Assembly: GCF_025717005.1 (NCBI RefSeq)
Contig: NZ_JAOVZU010000006.1
Span: 16,925 to 80,924 of the forward strand
Source: Actinotalea endophytica
Lineage (GTDB): Bacteria; Actinomycetota; Actinomycetes; Actinomycetales; Cellulomonadaceae
DNA length: 64,000 nucleotides
Direction of reading: 5' to 3'
How positions within the stretch are numbered: the stretch's first letter is position 1; each line of letters opens with the position of its first letter. Under the pieces are notes generated by a model. That model saw only the letters and a list, made by a program, of their open reading frames with translations, had not been told where the DNA came from and searched no databases. This document shows positions 16,661 through 27,762 of the stretch, one piece after another. Position numbers and translations under genes: made by a program.

Positions 16661-17281
16661 GTGCGTCTGCGCCTGACGCCCACGAACACGAGCTTCTTCG
16701 ACCTGCTCGCCGGCTCGGCGCAGCACCTGGTCGGTGGGGCGGAGCTGTTGGGCCGACTCCTGGGGGCCGCTCCCGGCGACCGCAAGCCGATCGCCGCCGA
16801 GCTGCGCGACGCCGAGCACGCGGCGGACGAGTCGACGCACGAGATCATGCGCCGGCTGAACCAGACCTTCGTCACCCCGTTCGACCGGCACGACATCTAC
16901 GGCCTCGCCTCCGGCCTGGACGACTGCATGGACCACATGGAGGAGGCCGGCGACCTGGTCGTGCTGTACCAGATCGACACCCTTCCGCCGCGGGTGCACA
17001 AGCAGGTCGACGTGCTGCGACGGTGCGCCGAGCTCACCGCGGAGGCGATGCCGCGGCTGCGCTCGATGAAGGACCTGAGCGACTACTGGGTCGAGATCAA
17101 CCGCCTGGAGAACGAGGCGGACAAGTCCTACCGCAAGCTGCTCGCCGAGATGTTCCGCGGTGAGGCGAACCCCATCGAGGTCATGAAGCTCAAGGACGTC
17201 GTGGACGCGCTCGAGGCGGCCGCCGACTCCTTCGAGAGCGTGGCGAACATGGTCGAGACGATCGCGCTCAAGGAGTCCTGA
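16661..17281 (+). CDS. pap: DUF47/PhoU-like Pit accessory protein
   Basis: A 206-residue all-helical DUF47 protein. It is related to PhoU and found next to low-affinity phosphate transporters, where it is thought to modulate transport. Visible features are FFDLLAGSAQHLVGGAELLG at the start, DAEHAADESTHEIM and FVTPFDRHDIYGLASGLDD. GTG start at 16661; no strong Shine-Dalgarno. The pit gene begins six bases after its stop, so they form an operon. Confidence 0.88.
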   Translation: MRLRLTPTNTSFFDLLAGSAQHLVGGAELLGRLLGAAPGDRKPIAAELRDAEHAADESTHEIMRRLNQTFVTPFDRHDIYGLASGLDDCMDHMEEAGDLVVLYQIDTLPPRVHKQVDVLRRCAELTAEAMPRLRSMKDLSDYWVEINRLENEADKSYRKLLAEMFRGEANPIEVMKLKDVVDALEAAADSFESVANMVETIALKES

Positions 17282-17287
17282 GCGACC

Positions 17288-18298
17288 GTGGAGATCGCGC
17301 TCGTCGTCGTCGTCGTGCTGTTCGCCCTCGGCTTCGACTACACCAACGGGTTCCACGACGCGGCGAACGCCATCGCGACGTCGGTCTCGACCCGGGCCCT
17401 GACCCCGCGGGTGGCCCTGCTCATGGCGGCGGTCTTCAACATGGTCGGTGCGCTGCTGGGCGACCGGGTCGCCCACACGATCGGCTCGGGGATCATCGAC
17501 CTCGGTGGCGAGGCCGGAGTGCACCCCCGTGAGGGCCTGATCCTGGTGCTCTCCGCGGTGATCGGGGCGATCGTCTGGAACCTGATCACCTGGTGGCGCG
17601 GCCTGCCGTCGTCCTCGTCGCACGCGCTGATCGGCGCGCTGACCGGCGTCGGCATCGTCGGCGGGGTCACGGTGTACTGGAACGTCATCCTGGACAAGGT
17701 CGTCATCCCGATGGTGCTCTCGCCGGTCGTCGGGTTCACGCTGGCGTTCCTCGGGATGACCGCCCTGCTGTGGCTGTTCCGGAACGCGAACCCGCACAAG
17801 GTCACCCGCCGGTTCCGGATCGCGCAGACGGCCTCCGCCGCGGCGATGGCGCTCGGCCACGGCCTGCAGGACGCGCAGAAGACGATGGGCGTGATCGTGC
17901 TCGCGCTCGTTGCGGGCGGGTTCCAGGACGGCGACGACATCCCGATCTGGGTGAAGCTCGCCGCGGCCGGAGCGATCTCGCTCGGCACCTACTCCGGCGG
18001 GTGGCGGATCATGCGCACGCTCGGCCGCCGGGTCATCGAGCTCGACCCGGCCCGCGGGTTCGTCGCGGAGACGGTGGCCGCCTCGGTGCTCTACACCACG
18101 GCGTTCGCGTTCCAGGCGCCGATCTCCACGACCCACACCATCACGTCCTCGATCATGGGGGTCGGCGCGACCAAGCGCCTGTCCGCGGTGCGCTGGGGCG
18201 TCGCCGGTCACATCGCCGTCGCCTGGGTGCTGACCATCCCGGCCGCGGCGAGCGTCGCGGCCGTCGTGTACCTCGTGCTGCACGCCGTGATGGGCTGA
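17288..18298 (+). CDS. pit: Inorganic phosphate transporter, PiT family
   Basis: A 336-residue membrane transporter with the two PiT repeats: FDYTNGFHDAANAIATSVST near the N-terminus and the related GHGLQDAQKTMGVIVLAL in the middle. Also GLPSSSSHALIGALTG and FQAPISTTHTITSSIMG. It imports metal-phosphate with protons. GTG start at 17288, tightly linked to pap. Confidence 0.93.
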   Translation: MEIALVVVVVLFALGFDYTNGFHDAANAIATSVSTRALTPRVALLMAAVFNMVGALLGDRVAHTIGSGIIDLGGEAGVHPREGLILVLSAVIGAIVWNLITWWRGLPSSSSHALIGALTGVGIVGGVTVYWNVILDKVVIPMVLSPVVGFTLAFLGMTALLWLFRNANPHKVTRRFRIAQTASAAAMALGHGLQDAQKTMGVIVLALVAGGFQDGDDIPIWVKLAAAGAISLGTYSGGWRIMRTLGRRVIELDPARGFVAETVAASVLYTTAFAFQAPISTTHTITSSIMGVGATKRLSAVRWGVAGHIAVAWVLTIPAAASVAAVVYLVLHAVMG

Positions 18299-18413
18299 GC
18301 CGCCGGGTTCGCCGGGCCCCTGGCGGGCCGGACGCCGCGGATCCGTGTCGCCGACGGGGTGGGCCCGCGCCCGCCCCGTGCCCGAGAATGGGGCCCGGGC
18401 GGGGAGGTGACGC

Positions 18414-20036
18414 ATGGCCGTGGCGGCGCTCTACCTGGCGGCTGCGGTCGTCGGGGGCCTGCTGGCCGTGCTCCTGCGGCTCCCGCCGCTGGTCGGGTTC
18501 CTCGCCGCGGGCTTCGCGCTCGGCGCGGCCGGGACGCCGGAGCTGCCGTACCTGCCGATGATCGCCGAGCTCGGCGTCGTGCTGCTGCTGTTCGCGATCG
18601 GCCTCAAGCTCGACCCCCGCTTCCTGCTGCGCCGTGAGGTCTGGTTCACCACGGTGGCGCACCTGGGGATCAGCGTGGGCATCGGGGTCGGGTTCCTGGG
18701 TCTGCTCGCGGTCCTCGGGGCGACCCTCGTCGCCGAGGAGCCGTTCGGTGCGCTCGCGCTGATCGGCTTCGCGCTGTCGTTCTCCTCGACGGTGTTCGTG
18801 GTGAAGGTCCTGGAGGACCGGTCGGACGCACGCAGCCTGTACGGGCGGATCGCGGTCGGCGTCCTCGTGGTGCAGGACGTCGCCGCGGTGGGCTTCATGA
18901 GCCTGGCCGGGGCCTCCGCGCCCAGTCCGTGGGCCTTCGCGCTGCTGGCGCTGATCCCCGGGGCCTGGGTGCTGCACCGGGTGTGGGACCTGGTCGGCCA
19001 CGGCGAGCTGCAGGCGCTGTTCGGTGTGGCCGTCGCGCTCGGCGTCGGCTACGCGGCGTTCCAGGCGGTCGGCATCTCGGGCGAGGTCGGTGCGCTGGTG
19101 GTCGGCGTGCTGATGGCGGGCCACCGCCAGGCGGCCGAGCTGTCCCGGTCCCTGATGACCTTCAAGGACCTGATGCTCGTCGGGTTCTTCCTCGAGATCG
19201 GGCTGCACGGCAGCCCGACGCTGAGCCAGGCGGTCATCGCGCTGCTCCTGCTGCTGATGCTGCCGCTGCAGGTCGCGGCCTACGCGATCCTGCTCTGGTT
19301 CATGCGGCTGCGCCGCCGCACCGCGTTCCTCGCGGGGCTGGTGCTCGCGAACTACTCCGAGTTCGGCATCATCGTCGCCGCCGTGGGCGCCGAGTACGGG
19401 CTGCTCGGCGAGCAGTGGGTGGTGATCGTGTCGCTCGCGGTCGCGCTGAGCTTCGCACTGTCCGCCGTGGTCAACCGGCGTGGCGTCGAGCTCGCGACGC
19501 GGCTGGTCCCGCTGCTGCCGCACCAGGGCAACGCGGTGCTGCATCCCGAGGACCGGCTGGTCGACATCGGCGAGGCCGACGCGGTCGTGCTCGGGCTCGG
19601 CCGGATCGGCGCGGCGACGTACATGCGGCTGCGCGACGAGTACGGCCTGCGTGTCGTGGGGGTCGAGCACGACGAGCTCCGGATCGCCGAGCTCGAGCGG
19701 CACGGCTTCGAGACCTTCCGCGCCGACGCGACCGACCTGCAGTTCTGGAACCGGGTGGAGCGGGCCGGCAGCGTGCGGGTCGCCGTGCTCGCGATGCCGT
19801 TCCACAAGGCCAACCTGATCGCCCTGGCCCGGTTGCACGCCGCGGGCTTCGAGGGCCGGGTCGCTGCCGTCGCGCGCTACGACGACGACGTGGCCGAGCT
19901 CCGCAGGCACGGCGCCGACGCGGTCTTCCACCTCTACGGCTCGGCGGGCGCCGCGCTCGCCGACCACGCGGCGGAGCAGCTGCTCGGCGACCTCGGCACG
20001 CCCGAGCACGATCCGCTCGAGGAGGACGACGTGTAG
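18414..20036 (+). CDS. Cation:proton antiporter with TrkA-N domain (CPA2/KefB-like)
   Basis: A 540-residue protein. About twelve transmembrane segments of the Na+/H+ exchanger fold occupy residues 1-370 (LLLFAIGLKLDPRFLLR, FALSFSSTVFVVKVLEDR, GVLVVQDVAAVGFM). A C-terminal Rossmann TrkA-N domain begins at VVLGLGRIGAATYMRL and would bind nucleotide and gate transport. It is probably a K+ or Na+/H+ antiporter; the ion cannot be assigned. ATG at 18414 with GGGGAGG. Confidence 0.9.
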   Translation: MAVAALYLAAAVVGGLLAVLLRLPPLVGFLAAGFALGAAGTPELPYLPMIAELGVVLLLFAIGLKLDPRFLLRREVWFTTVAHLGISVGIGVGFLGLLAVLGATLVAEEPFGALALIGFALSFSSTVFVVKVLEDRSDARSLYGRIAVGVLVVQDVAAVGFMSLAGASAPSPWAFALLALIPGAWVLHRVWDLVGHGELQALFGVAVALGVGYAAFQAVGISGEVGALVVGVLMAGHRQAAELSRSLMTFKDLMLVGFFLEIGLHGSPTLSQAVIALLLLLMLPLQVAAYAILLWFMRLRRRTAFLAGLVLANYSEFGIIVAAVGAEYGLLGEQWVVIVSLAVALSFALSAVVNRRGVELATRLVPLLPHQGNAVLHPEDRLVDIGEADAVVLGLGRIGAATYMRLRDEYGLRVVGVEHDELRIAELERHGFETFRADATDLQFWNRVERAGSVRVAVLAMPFHKANLIALARLHAAGFEGRVAAVARYDDDVAELRRHGADAVFHLYGSAGAALADHAAEQLLGDLGTPEHDPLEEDDV

Positions 20037-20094
20037 TGCGGCGCGGCGTCCGCAGGCTCGCGGCGGCCGGCCACGGCCTCGCGGTGGGCCCGGG

Positions 20095-21129
20095 TCAGAA
20101 GTCCACGGCGCAGGTCGTCACGGTGAAGGTCCCCGTCCCGGCGACCGTCGACGGCGCCGTGGACGCGAGCGTGAAGGTGGTCGGCCCGGTCTGGGTCCGG
20201 GTGACCATCCACTCGGTCTCGCCGTAGGCCCACGCGTCCCGGACGTTGCCACCCTCCGCGAGCCGCGCGACCGCCGGGGCGAGGTCGATCTGCGCCGTCC
20301 AGCCGACGTAGAACTGCGACGTCCCGTTGCCGGTGACCGTGGTGTCCAGGCAGGCCTTCGTGGTGGTCCACTGCGTCGGGCTCGGCGCCGTGGTGACGGT
20401 GTAGGCGGACGGGGTGTCCACGCCCGCCGGCAGCGACCAGTCGCACACGTCGACCCGGTACGACTGCCCCGCGACGATCGTGCGCCGCCCGCCGTTGTTG
20501 GTGCCCTCGACCTGCGCGAAACCGGGGGACGGCTGGTTCGGCCCGATCCGGTACCGCCAGCCGTCGACGCCGGCGAGCTGGAGCGTGTTGTGGCTCACGC
20601 CGTTGAACGGCGCGACGGACAGGTCGATCGTCAGCGCCCACTCGACCGGCGTGGCCGACGTCGTGGTGACAGTGCCGTGGAAGCACGCCTGGGTGGGGTT
20701 GTTGGACACCAGGTCCCACGTGACGTCGGTGAGCACCGTGGCCTGGTTCGCGGGCGAGACCGGACCGAGCGACGCGGCCGCGTAGGTCACCGTGAGCGGC
20801 CAGCCCGCGACGGTCGCGGCGGCCGCCGTCGCGCCCGTCGTGGCGACCGGCACCGCGGCGACCGTTCCGGTGACCGTGGCCGAGCCGGAGGCCACCGATC
20901 CTCCGGCCGAGGTCAGCGTGGTCAGCTGCACGGTCAGCCCGTCGCACGCCGCCGACGGGAGCGTGACGGTCACGGTGCCGTTCGTGGCGACCGCGGTCGC
21001 GCCGCCCGGGCACGGGTGCGACGCGGAGACCGACGTGATCCCGGAGCTCGTCACGCCCAGCGACGACGCGGACGCCAGGCCCGCGCACGCGAGCAGCGCG
21101 ACCAGCACCACCACCACCGCACGGCGCAC
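20095..21129 (-). CDS. Secreted protein with two related beta-rich modules
   Basis: A 344-residue exported protein. A Sec-type signal peptide (about 1-22) ends near ASASSLGVTS. A Cys-containing first domain follows (HPCPGG, SAACDGLTVQL). Two modules then resemble each other: QACFHGTVTTTS..VEWALTIDLSVAPF and KACLDTTVTGNG..YVGWTAQIDLAPAV, each Cys-first with a Trp and an IDL strand. The pattern recalls carbohydrate-binding beta-sandwiches, but I cannot assign a family. The GTG at 21129 has GGAGGCGGCA upstream. It is not adjacent to the SipW locus. Confidence 0.7.
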   Translation of the reverse strand: MRRAVVVVLVALLACAGLASASSLGVTSSGITSVSASHPCPGGATAVATNGTVTVTLPSAACDGLTVQLTTLTSAGGSVASGSATVTGTVAAVPVATTGATAAAATVAGWPLTVTYAAASLGPVSPANQATVLTDVTWDLVSNNPTQACFHGTVTTTSATPVEWALTIDLSVAPFNGVSHNTLQLAGVDGWRYRIGPNQPSPGFAQVEGTNNGGRRTIVAGQSYRVDVCDWSLPAGVDTPSAYTVTTAPSPTQWTTTKACLDTTVTGNGTSQFYVGWTAQIDLAPAVARLAEGGNVRDAWAYGETEWMVTRTQTGPTTFTLASTAPSTVAGTGTFTVTTCAVDF

Positions 21130-21257
21130 TGCCGCCTCCGCATCACGCCACAGCCCGGGTCGGACACATCGTAGGTGCCGTCCGATCCGGCGAGGCCCGG
21201 GCACGCGGGGGCCGGGCGTGAGTCCACCCGCACGGGGGAGGTGAGGGCGGCCGTCCG

Positions 21258-22259
21258 CTAGACGGCGGCGGGCTGACGCACCGGGCGGTGGTGCTCGACG
21301 GCGACCACGCGTGCCTTGCGGCCCTGGCCCGTGACGTGCGCGACGAGGATCTCGCCGGTGCGCAGGTACGGGTCCTTGGCGGGCAGGATGCCGTGGGTCC
21401 AGCGGCGCGTGGCCTCGCTGATCGTGTCCAGCGCGGTCGGCAGCACCGGCCGGTGGGTGGCGACGACCGCGTCGCGCGGCGTCGCGAGCAGCCCCTCGAT
21501 CACCTTGACCACGTCGTGCGGGTGCTTCGCGTGCGCGGCCTCGGTGAGCGCGGCGGAGACGTCGACCTCGAGCGAGGCCTTCTCCGCGTACGGCGCCACG
21601 GTCGCTGCGCAACGGTCCCACGGGCTGGTGAGCACCGACCGGACGCCGAACGCCGCGAGCACCGGCACGATCGCCTTGGCCTGGCGGCGACCCACCGCGG
21701 TGAGCGGCCGGCTGGCCTCGCCCTCGTGCCACCGGTTGCGCGGGACGGCCTGCCCGTGGCGTGCGATCGCCAGCACCCGGGTCTCCAGCCGCCCGCGCTG
21801 CCACAGGTCCTCGAGCACGTCGAGCGGCCGGTGGTCGGCCCTGCGGGTGAGCATCTCGCGCGCCGTGGAGGCGCCGACCCACACGACGTCGTCGATCTCG
21901 GTCGTCTTGGCCGGGACGACCTCACGCCTGGCGGCGAGCGGGCGGTGGTAGTGCTCCGACGCGGCCTGGGCCGACCAGTACCGCACGATCTTCGCGTTGC
22001 CGTCCGGTGTGCGGTAGCGCAGCAGGGGCAGCGGTGCGCCGAGCACGATCGCCGTGCCGGTCTCCTCCTCGACCTCCCGCACTGCCGCGGCGGCGACCGG
22101 CTCGCCGGGGTCGAGCTTGCCCTTGGGCCAGGACCAGTCCTTGTAGCGCGGGCGGTGCACCAGGGCGACCTCGAGCCGCTCGCCGCGCTCGCGCCACACG
22201 ACCGCCCCGGCGGCGTGGACCGTCTGGGGCGTGCCGAGGACCGGGAGAAGGCTGCTCAC
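21258..22259 (-). CDS. mutT1: NUDIX hydrolase fused to histidine phosphatase (MutT1-like)
   Basis: A 333-residue two-domain protein. The N-terminal NUDIX domain has the full box [20 protein letters not shown] (then TG). The C-terminal histidine-phosphatase domain has [12 protein letters not shown] and a second His in [10 protein letters not shown]. The architecture and position after ppk match mycobacterial MutT1 (Rv2985 beside ppk, Rv2984), which hydrolyses 8-oxo-dGTP and diadenosine polyphosphates. The GTG at 22259 overlaps the ppk stop by four bases (GTGA), so translation is coupled. Confidence 0.9.
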   Translation of the reverse strand: MSSLLPVLGTPQTVHAAGAVVWRERGERLEVALVHRPRYKDWSWPKGKLDPGEPVAAAAVREVEEETGTAIVLGAPLPLLRYRTPDGNAKIVRYWSAQAASEHYHRPLAARREVVPAKTTEIDDVVWVGASTAREMLTRRADHRPLDVLEDLWQRGRLETRVLAIARHGQAVPRNRWHEGEASRPLTAVGRRQAKAIVPVLAAFGVRSVLTSPWDRCAATVAPYAEKASLEVDVSAALTEAAHAKHPHDVVKVIEGLLATPRDAVVATHRPVLPTALDTISEATRRWTHGILPAKDPYLRTGEILVAHVTGQGRKARVVAVEHHRPVRQPAAV

Positions 22260-24628
22260 AGCGACTGGTCGGGACGACGGCGCTGGCGCTGGATCAGGTG
22301 CTCCTGCAGGTCCAGCAGCGGCGAGCCGTCCGGCGCCAGGTGGTGCCTCTGCCAGGAACCCTCGGGTTCGAGGTGCCAGCTCGACGTGCCGTCGTCGGTG
22401 GACAGCTCGAGCAGTCGCAGCATCTCCTCGACGTGGTCCGGGTCGGACAGGCGCACCAGGGCCTCGACGCGGCGGTCGAGGTTGCGGTGCATGAGGTCCG
22501 CCGACCCGATGTACACCTCGGGGTCGCCGTCGTTCGCGAACGCGAACACCCGGGCGTGCTCGAGGAACCGGCCGAGGATCGAGCGCACCCGGATGGTCTC
22601 CGACAGGCCGGGCACGCCGGCCTTCACGGCGCAGATCCCGCGCACCACGAGGTCGACCGGCACGCCGGCCTGCGACGCGCGGTAGAGCGCGTCGATGGTC
22701 TCCTCGTCGACCACCGAGTTCACCTTGATCCGCACCCACGCCTCGCGGCCCTCCAGGAAGGCCTGGCGCTCGCGGTCGATCCGTTCGACCAGACCCGCCC
22801 GCACCGAGCGCGGCGCGACGAGCAGGCGGTGGAAGCGGGCCTTCGGCGCGTAGCCGGAGAGCTGGTTGAACAGCCGGGTCAGGTCGACGCCCACCTCGGG
22901 GTCGGCCGTGAGCAGGCCGAGGTCCTCGTAGAGCCGCGCCGTGCGCGGGTGGTAGTTGCCGGTGCCGACGTGGCAGTACCGCCGCAGCCCGTCGGACTCC
23001 TGACGCACCACGAGGGACAGCTTCGAGTGGGTCTTGAGACCGACGATGCCGTACACGACGTGCACACCGGCCTGCTCGAGCTTGCGCGCCCAGCTGATGT
23101 TCGCCTGCTCGTCGAACCGGGCCTTGATCTCGACCAGCGCGAGCACCTGCTTGCCGGCCTCGGCCGCGTCGATCAGGGAGTCGACGATCGGGGAGTCGCC
23201 CGAGGTCCGGTAGAGGGTCTGCTTGATCGCGAGCACCTTGGGGTCGGCGGCGGCCTGCGCGAGGAAGGCCTGCACCGAGGTGGCGAACGAGTCGTACGGG
23301 TGGTGCAGCAGGATGTCCCGGGCCCGGATCGCGGCGAAGATGTCGGTCGGCGTCGCGGACTCCACCTCGGCGAGGTGGCGGTGCGTCCCGCCGATGAACC
23401 GGGGGTACATCAGGTCCGTCCGGTCGAGGTCGGCGATCACGTTGAGCCCGGTGAGGTCGAGCGGTGCTGGCAGCGAGTACACCTCGGACTCGGCGATGCC
23501 GAGCTCGCGGACCAGGAGCCGCAGGATGCGTGGCGCGACGTCCTCGGCCACCTCGAGGCGCACCGGCGGGCCGAACCTGCGGCGCAGGAGCTCCTTCTCC
23601 ATCGCCTGGAGGATGTTCTCGGCGTCGTCCTCCTCGACCTCGACGTCCTCGTTGCGGGTGACCCGGAAGGTGTGGTGCTCGCGCACCTCCATGCCGGGGA
23701 ACAGGTAGTCCAGGTGCACCGCGATGACGTCCTCGAGCGGGACGAACGAGGTCGGGCCCTTCTCGGGTGCGGCGGTCTGGGTGGACGGTGCGCTCGGCTT
23801 GCCGGACGCGTCGACCGCGATGAACCGGGGCAGCAGCGGCGGCACCTTGACCCGCGCGAAGTGCTCCTTGCCGGTCGCGGGGTTGACCACCACGACCGCG
23901 AGGTTCAGCGACAGCCCCGAGATGTACGGGAACGGGTGAGCGGGGTCGACCGCGAGCGGGGTCAGCACGGGGAAGATCTGCCGGCGGAAGTACTTGCGCA
24001 GCCGCTCCTGCTCGTCCGGGCCGAGGTCGTCCCAGTGGACGATCGTGATGCCCTCCGCGACCAGAGCCGGCTGGACCTGGTCGAGGAACACCCTGGCGTG
24101 CCGCGCCTGGAGGCGGTGCGCGCTCTCGGCGATCGTCTCCAGCACCTGTCGGGGCGAGAGGCCGGACGCCGCGGTGACCGCCATCCCGGTGGCGATGCGG
24201 CGCTTCAGGCCTGCCACCCGGACCATGAAGAACTCGTCCAGGTTCGAGGCGAAGATCGCGAGGAACCGCACCCGTTCGAGCAGCGGCAGGTCGGGGTCCT
24301 CGGCGAGCTCGAGCACGCGCTCGTTGAACGCGAGCCAGGAGACCTCACGGTCGGCGAACCGGTCGCCGGGCAGCTCGGGCAGGGACTCGGCGGTGATCAC
24401 GTCCGCGGGCTCGACCGGGACGGGCACGATGCCGGCGTCGAGCACCTCACCTGCCGACGCGCGCTCGGCCTCGAAGTCCTCGAGCTCGGTCTCGTCCGGC
24501 GCGGACGTGCTCGCCCAGCGGCCGGTGGCCGGGTCTCGCCGACGGCCGTTCGTCGGGGCGTCGGTCCGGGTCCGCGGGCCGGCCGGGCGGCGCGGGGAGG
24601 TCTGCGGAGGTGTCGCCATGCCAGACAT
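22256..24628 (-). CDS. ppk1: Polyphosphate kinase 1
   Basis: A 790-residue PPK1, somewhat longer than usual because of a disordered Pro/Arg/Thr-rich N-terminus of about 85 residues. Core motifs are [55 protein letters not shown] and the catalytic His region [18 protein letters not shown]. It reversibly polymerises ATP gamma-phosphate into polyphosphate. Start options are the ATGs at 24628 and 24619; neither has a strong Shine-Dalgarno. It is coupled to mutT1. Confidence 0.93.
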   Translation of the reverse strand: MSGMATPPQTSPRRPAGPRTRTDAPTNGRRRDPATGRWASTSAPDETELEDFEAERASAGEVLDAGIVPVPVEPADVITAESLPELPGDRFADREVSWLAFNERVLELAEDPDLPLLERVRFLAIFASNLDEFFMVRVAGLKRRIATGMAVTAASGLSPRQVLETIAESAHRLQARHARVFLDQVQPALVAEGITIVHWDDLGPDEQERLRKYFRRQIFPVLTPLAVDPAHPFPYISGLSLNLAVVVVNPATGKEHFARVKVPPLLPRFIAVDASGKPSAPSTQTAAPEKGPTSFVPLEDVIAVHLDYLFPGMEVREHHTFRVTRNEDVEVEEDDAENILQAMEKELLRRRFGPPVRLEVAEDVAPRILRLLVRELGIAESEVYSLPAPLDLTGLNVIADLDRTDLMYPRFIGGTHRHLAEVESATPTDIFAAIRARDILLHHPYDSFATSVQAFLAQAAADPKVLAIKQTLYRTSGDSPIVDSLIDAAEAGKQVLALVEIKARFDEQANISWARKLEQAGVHVVYGIVGLKTHSKLSLVVRQESDGLRRYCHVGTGNYHPRTARLYEDLGLLTADPEVGVDLTRLFNQLSGYAPKARFHRLLVAPRSVRAGLVERIDRERQAFLEGREAWVRIKVNSVVDEETIDALYRASQAGVPVDLVVRGICAVKAGVPGLSETIRVRSILGRFLEHARVFAFANDGDPEVYIGSADLMHRNLDRRVEALVRLSDPDHVEEMLRLLELSTDDGTSSWHLEPEGSWQRHHLAPDGSPLLDLQEHLIQRQRRRPDQSL

Positions 24629-24665
24629 CGTTGCATCACCACGTGAACGGCGTGTGCCGAGGGGC

Positions 24666-25544
24666 TCAGGTCGCTGCGAACTGGGTGTCCACCCGGTCGG
24701 TCGCGAAGCCGGCGGCCGTGTAGGTGCGCACCGCCGGGGTGTTGTCGGCGTCGGTGAACAGCACTGCGCGCGTCACCCCGCGGCCGCGCAGGTGCGCCAG
24801 GGCGGCGGCGGTGAGGCCGCGGCCGAGCCCGCTGCCCTGGGCCTCGGGCACGACCCCGACGACGTACAGCTCGCCGAGCGGCGGCGTCACCTTGGTCCAC
24901 ACGAAGCCGGCCAGCGCTCCGCCCCGTTCGGCGAGCAGCAGGTCGCCGGCGTCGAACCACGGCTCTGCCTGGCGCGCGGCGAGGTCCGCGGCAGTGAGCG
25001 TGCCCTGCTCGGGGTGGTGGGCGAAGGCTGCGGCGTTCGCGGCGAGCCACGCGGCCTCGTCGCGGCCCTCGACGAACGCGCGCAGCGTGACGTCCCCGGG
25101 CAGCGTCGCGGCCGGCAGCGGGCCGTCGAGGCCCCGCGCCATCCGCCAGAGCTCACGGACCGAGGTCAGACCCGCGTCCCGCGCGAGCGCCCGTGCCGCG
25201 TCCGACGTGTCGTGCGCCCACAGCCGCACGGAGCCGGGGTGGTCCGCGGCGGCCAGCAGCGCGTCGAGCACGCTCCGGCCGAGGCCGGCGCCACGGGCGT
25301 GCGGCGCGACGACGAGCTCGGCCGTGCGCACCCCGCCCCGCTCGGGCCCGAGCTGTCCGTAGCCGACCAGGCCGCCGTCCTCGGCCAGCACGTGGTCGGC
25401 GGCGGGGTCGTCGAGGTCGAGCAGGGTCTGCTCGCCGAGCGGCTCGACCCCGTCGCGCTCGGCCACGGCGTCGGCCAGGCGACGCACCTCGGCCGCCTGC
25501 GCGGACGTGAGCGGGCCGTGCCGGGTGGAGGTGGTCGGGCTCAC
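24666..25544 (-). CDS. mshD: Mycothiol synthase
   Basis: A 292-residue protein with two GNAT domains, matching MshD in length and layout. The acetyl-CoA loops are [12 protein letters not shown] (N-domain) and [12 protein letters not shown] (C-domain), followed by [20 protein letters not shown]. It acetylates Cys-GlcN-Ins to give mycothiol, the main actinobacterial thiol. GTG start at 25544. It lies upstream of ppk1 on the same strand; a shared transcript is possible but not shown. Confidence 0.92.
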   Translation of the reverse strand: MSPTTSTRHGPLTSAQAAEVRRLADAVAERDGVEPLGEQTLLDLDDPAADHVLAEDGGLVGYGQLGPERGGVRTAELVVAPHARGAGLGRSVLDALLAAADHPGSVRLWAHDTSDAARALARDAGLTSVRELWRMARGLDGPLPAATLPGDVTLRAFVEGRDEAAWLAANAAAFAHHPEQGTLTAADLAARQAEPWFDAGDLLLAERGGALAGFVWTKVTPPLGELYVVGVVPEAQGSGLGRGLTAAALAHLRGRGVTRAVLFTDADNTPAVRTYTAAGFATDRVDTQFAAT

Positions 25545-25632
25545 CGGCCCATCCCACCACGGGTCCGGCCGGCCCGCCGCAGGCCAGGATCGGCCGCGCT
25601 GCGCACCCGGCCGAACCGCAGCAGGTGTGCGG

Positions 25633-27627
<1,995 letters not shown>

Positions 27628-27682
27628 AAGACCTCCAGGCGCAACGACATCGGTGCGGTCCGGCCGGGTGACCGGTTCTCGG

Positions 27683-27688
27683 ATGGTA
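27683..27688 (-). promoter_or_regulatory. Candidate acsA -10 element
   Basis: Read on the minus strand this is TACCAT, about 56 bases upstream of the acsA GTG. With a 17-base spacer the -35 hexamer would fall at 27711-27706 (CCCCAT, poor), inside the DosR-like box, as expected for an activator-dependent promoter. Confidence 0.4.
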
Positions 27689-27705
27689 GACGCCGAAGGC
27701 GTTCG

Positions 27706-27725
27706 ATGGGGACCAAAGTCCCGAT
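27706..27725. promoter_or_regulatory. DosR/DevR-like box upstream of acsA
   Basis: Minus strand ATCGGGACTTTGGTCCCCAT matches 17 of 20 positions of the mycobacterial DosR consensus TTSGGGACTWWAGTCCCSAA. The core GGGAC-TTTG-GTCCC is a perfect inverted repeat. It sits over the predicted -35 of acsA. No DosR homologue is in the window, so the regulator is inferred. Confidence 0.5.
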
Positions 27726-27762
27726 CGAATCGATGGGCATCCACCGGGTGGGGCCCGGTCGG

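Noticed and set aside
16374-16676. 100-codon plus frame upstream of pap
   Set aside because: It overlaps the structured RNA region and the pap start, lacks a family match and has poor codon bias.
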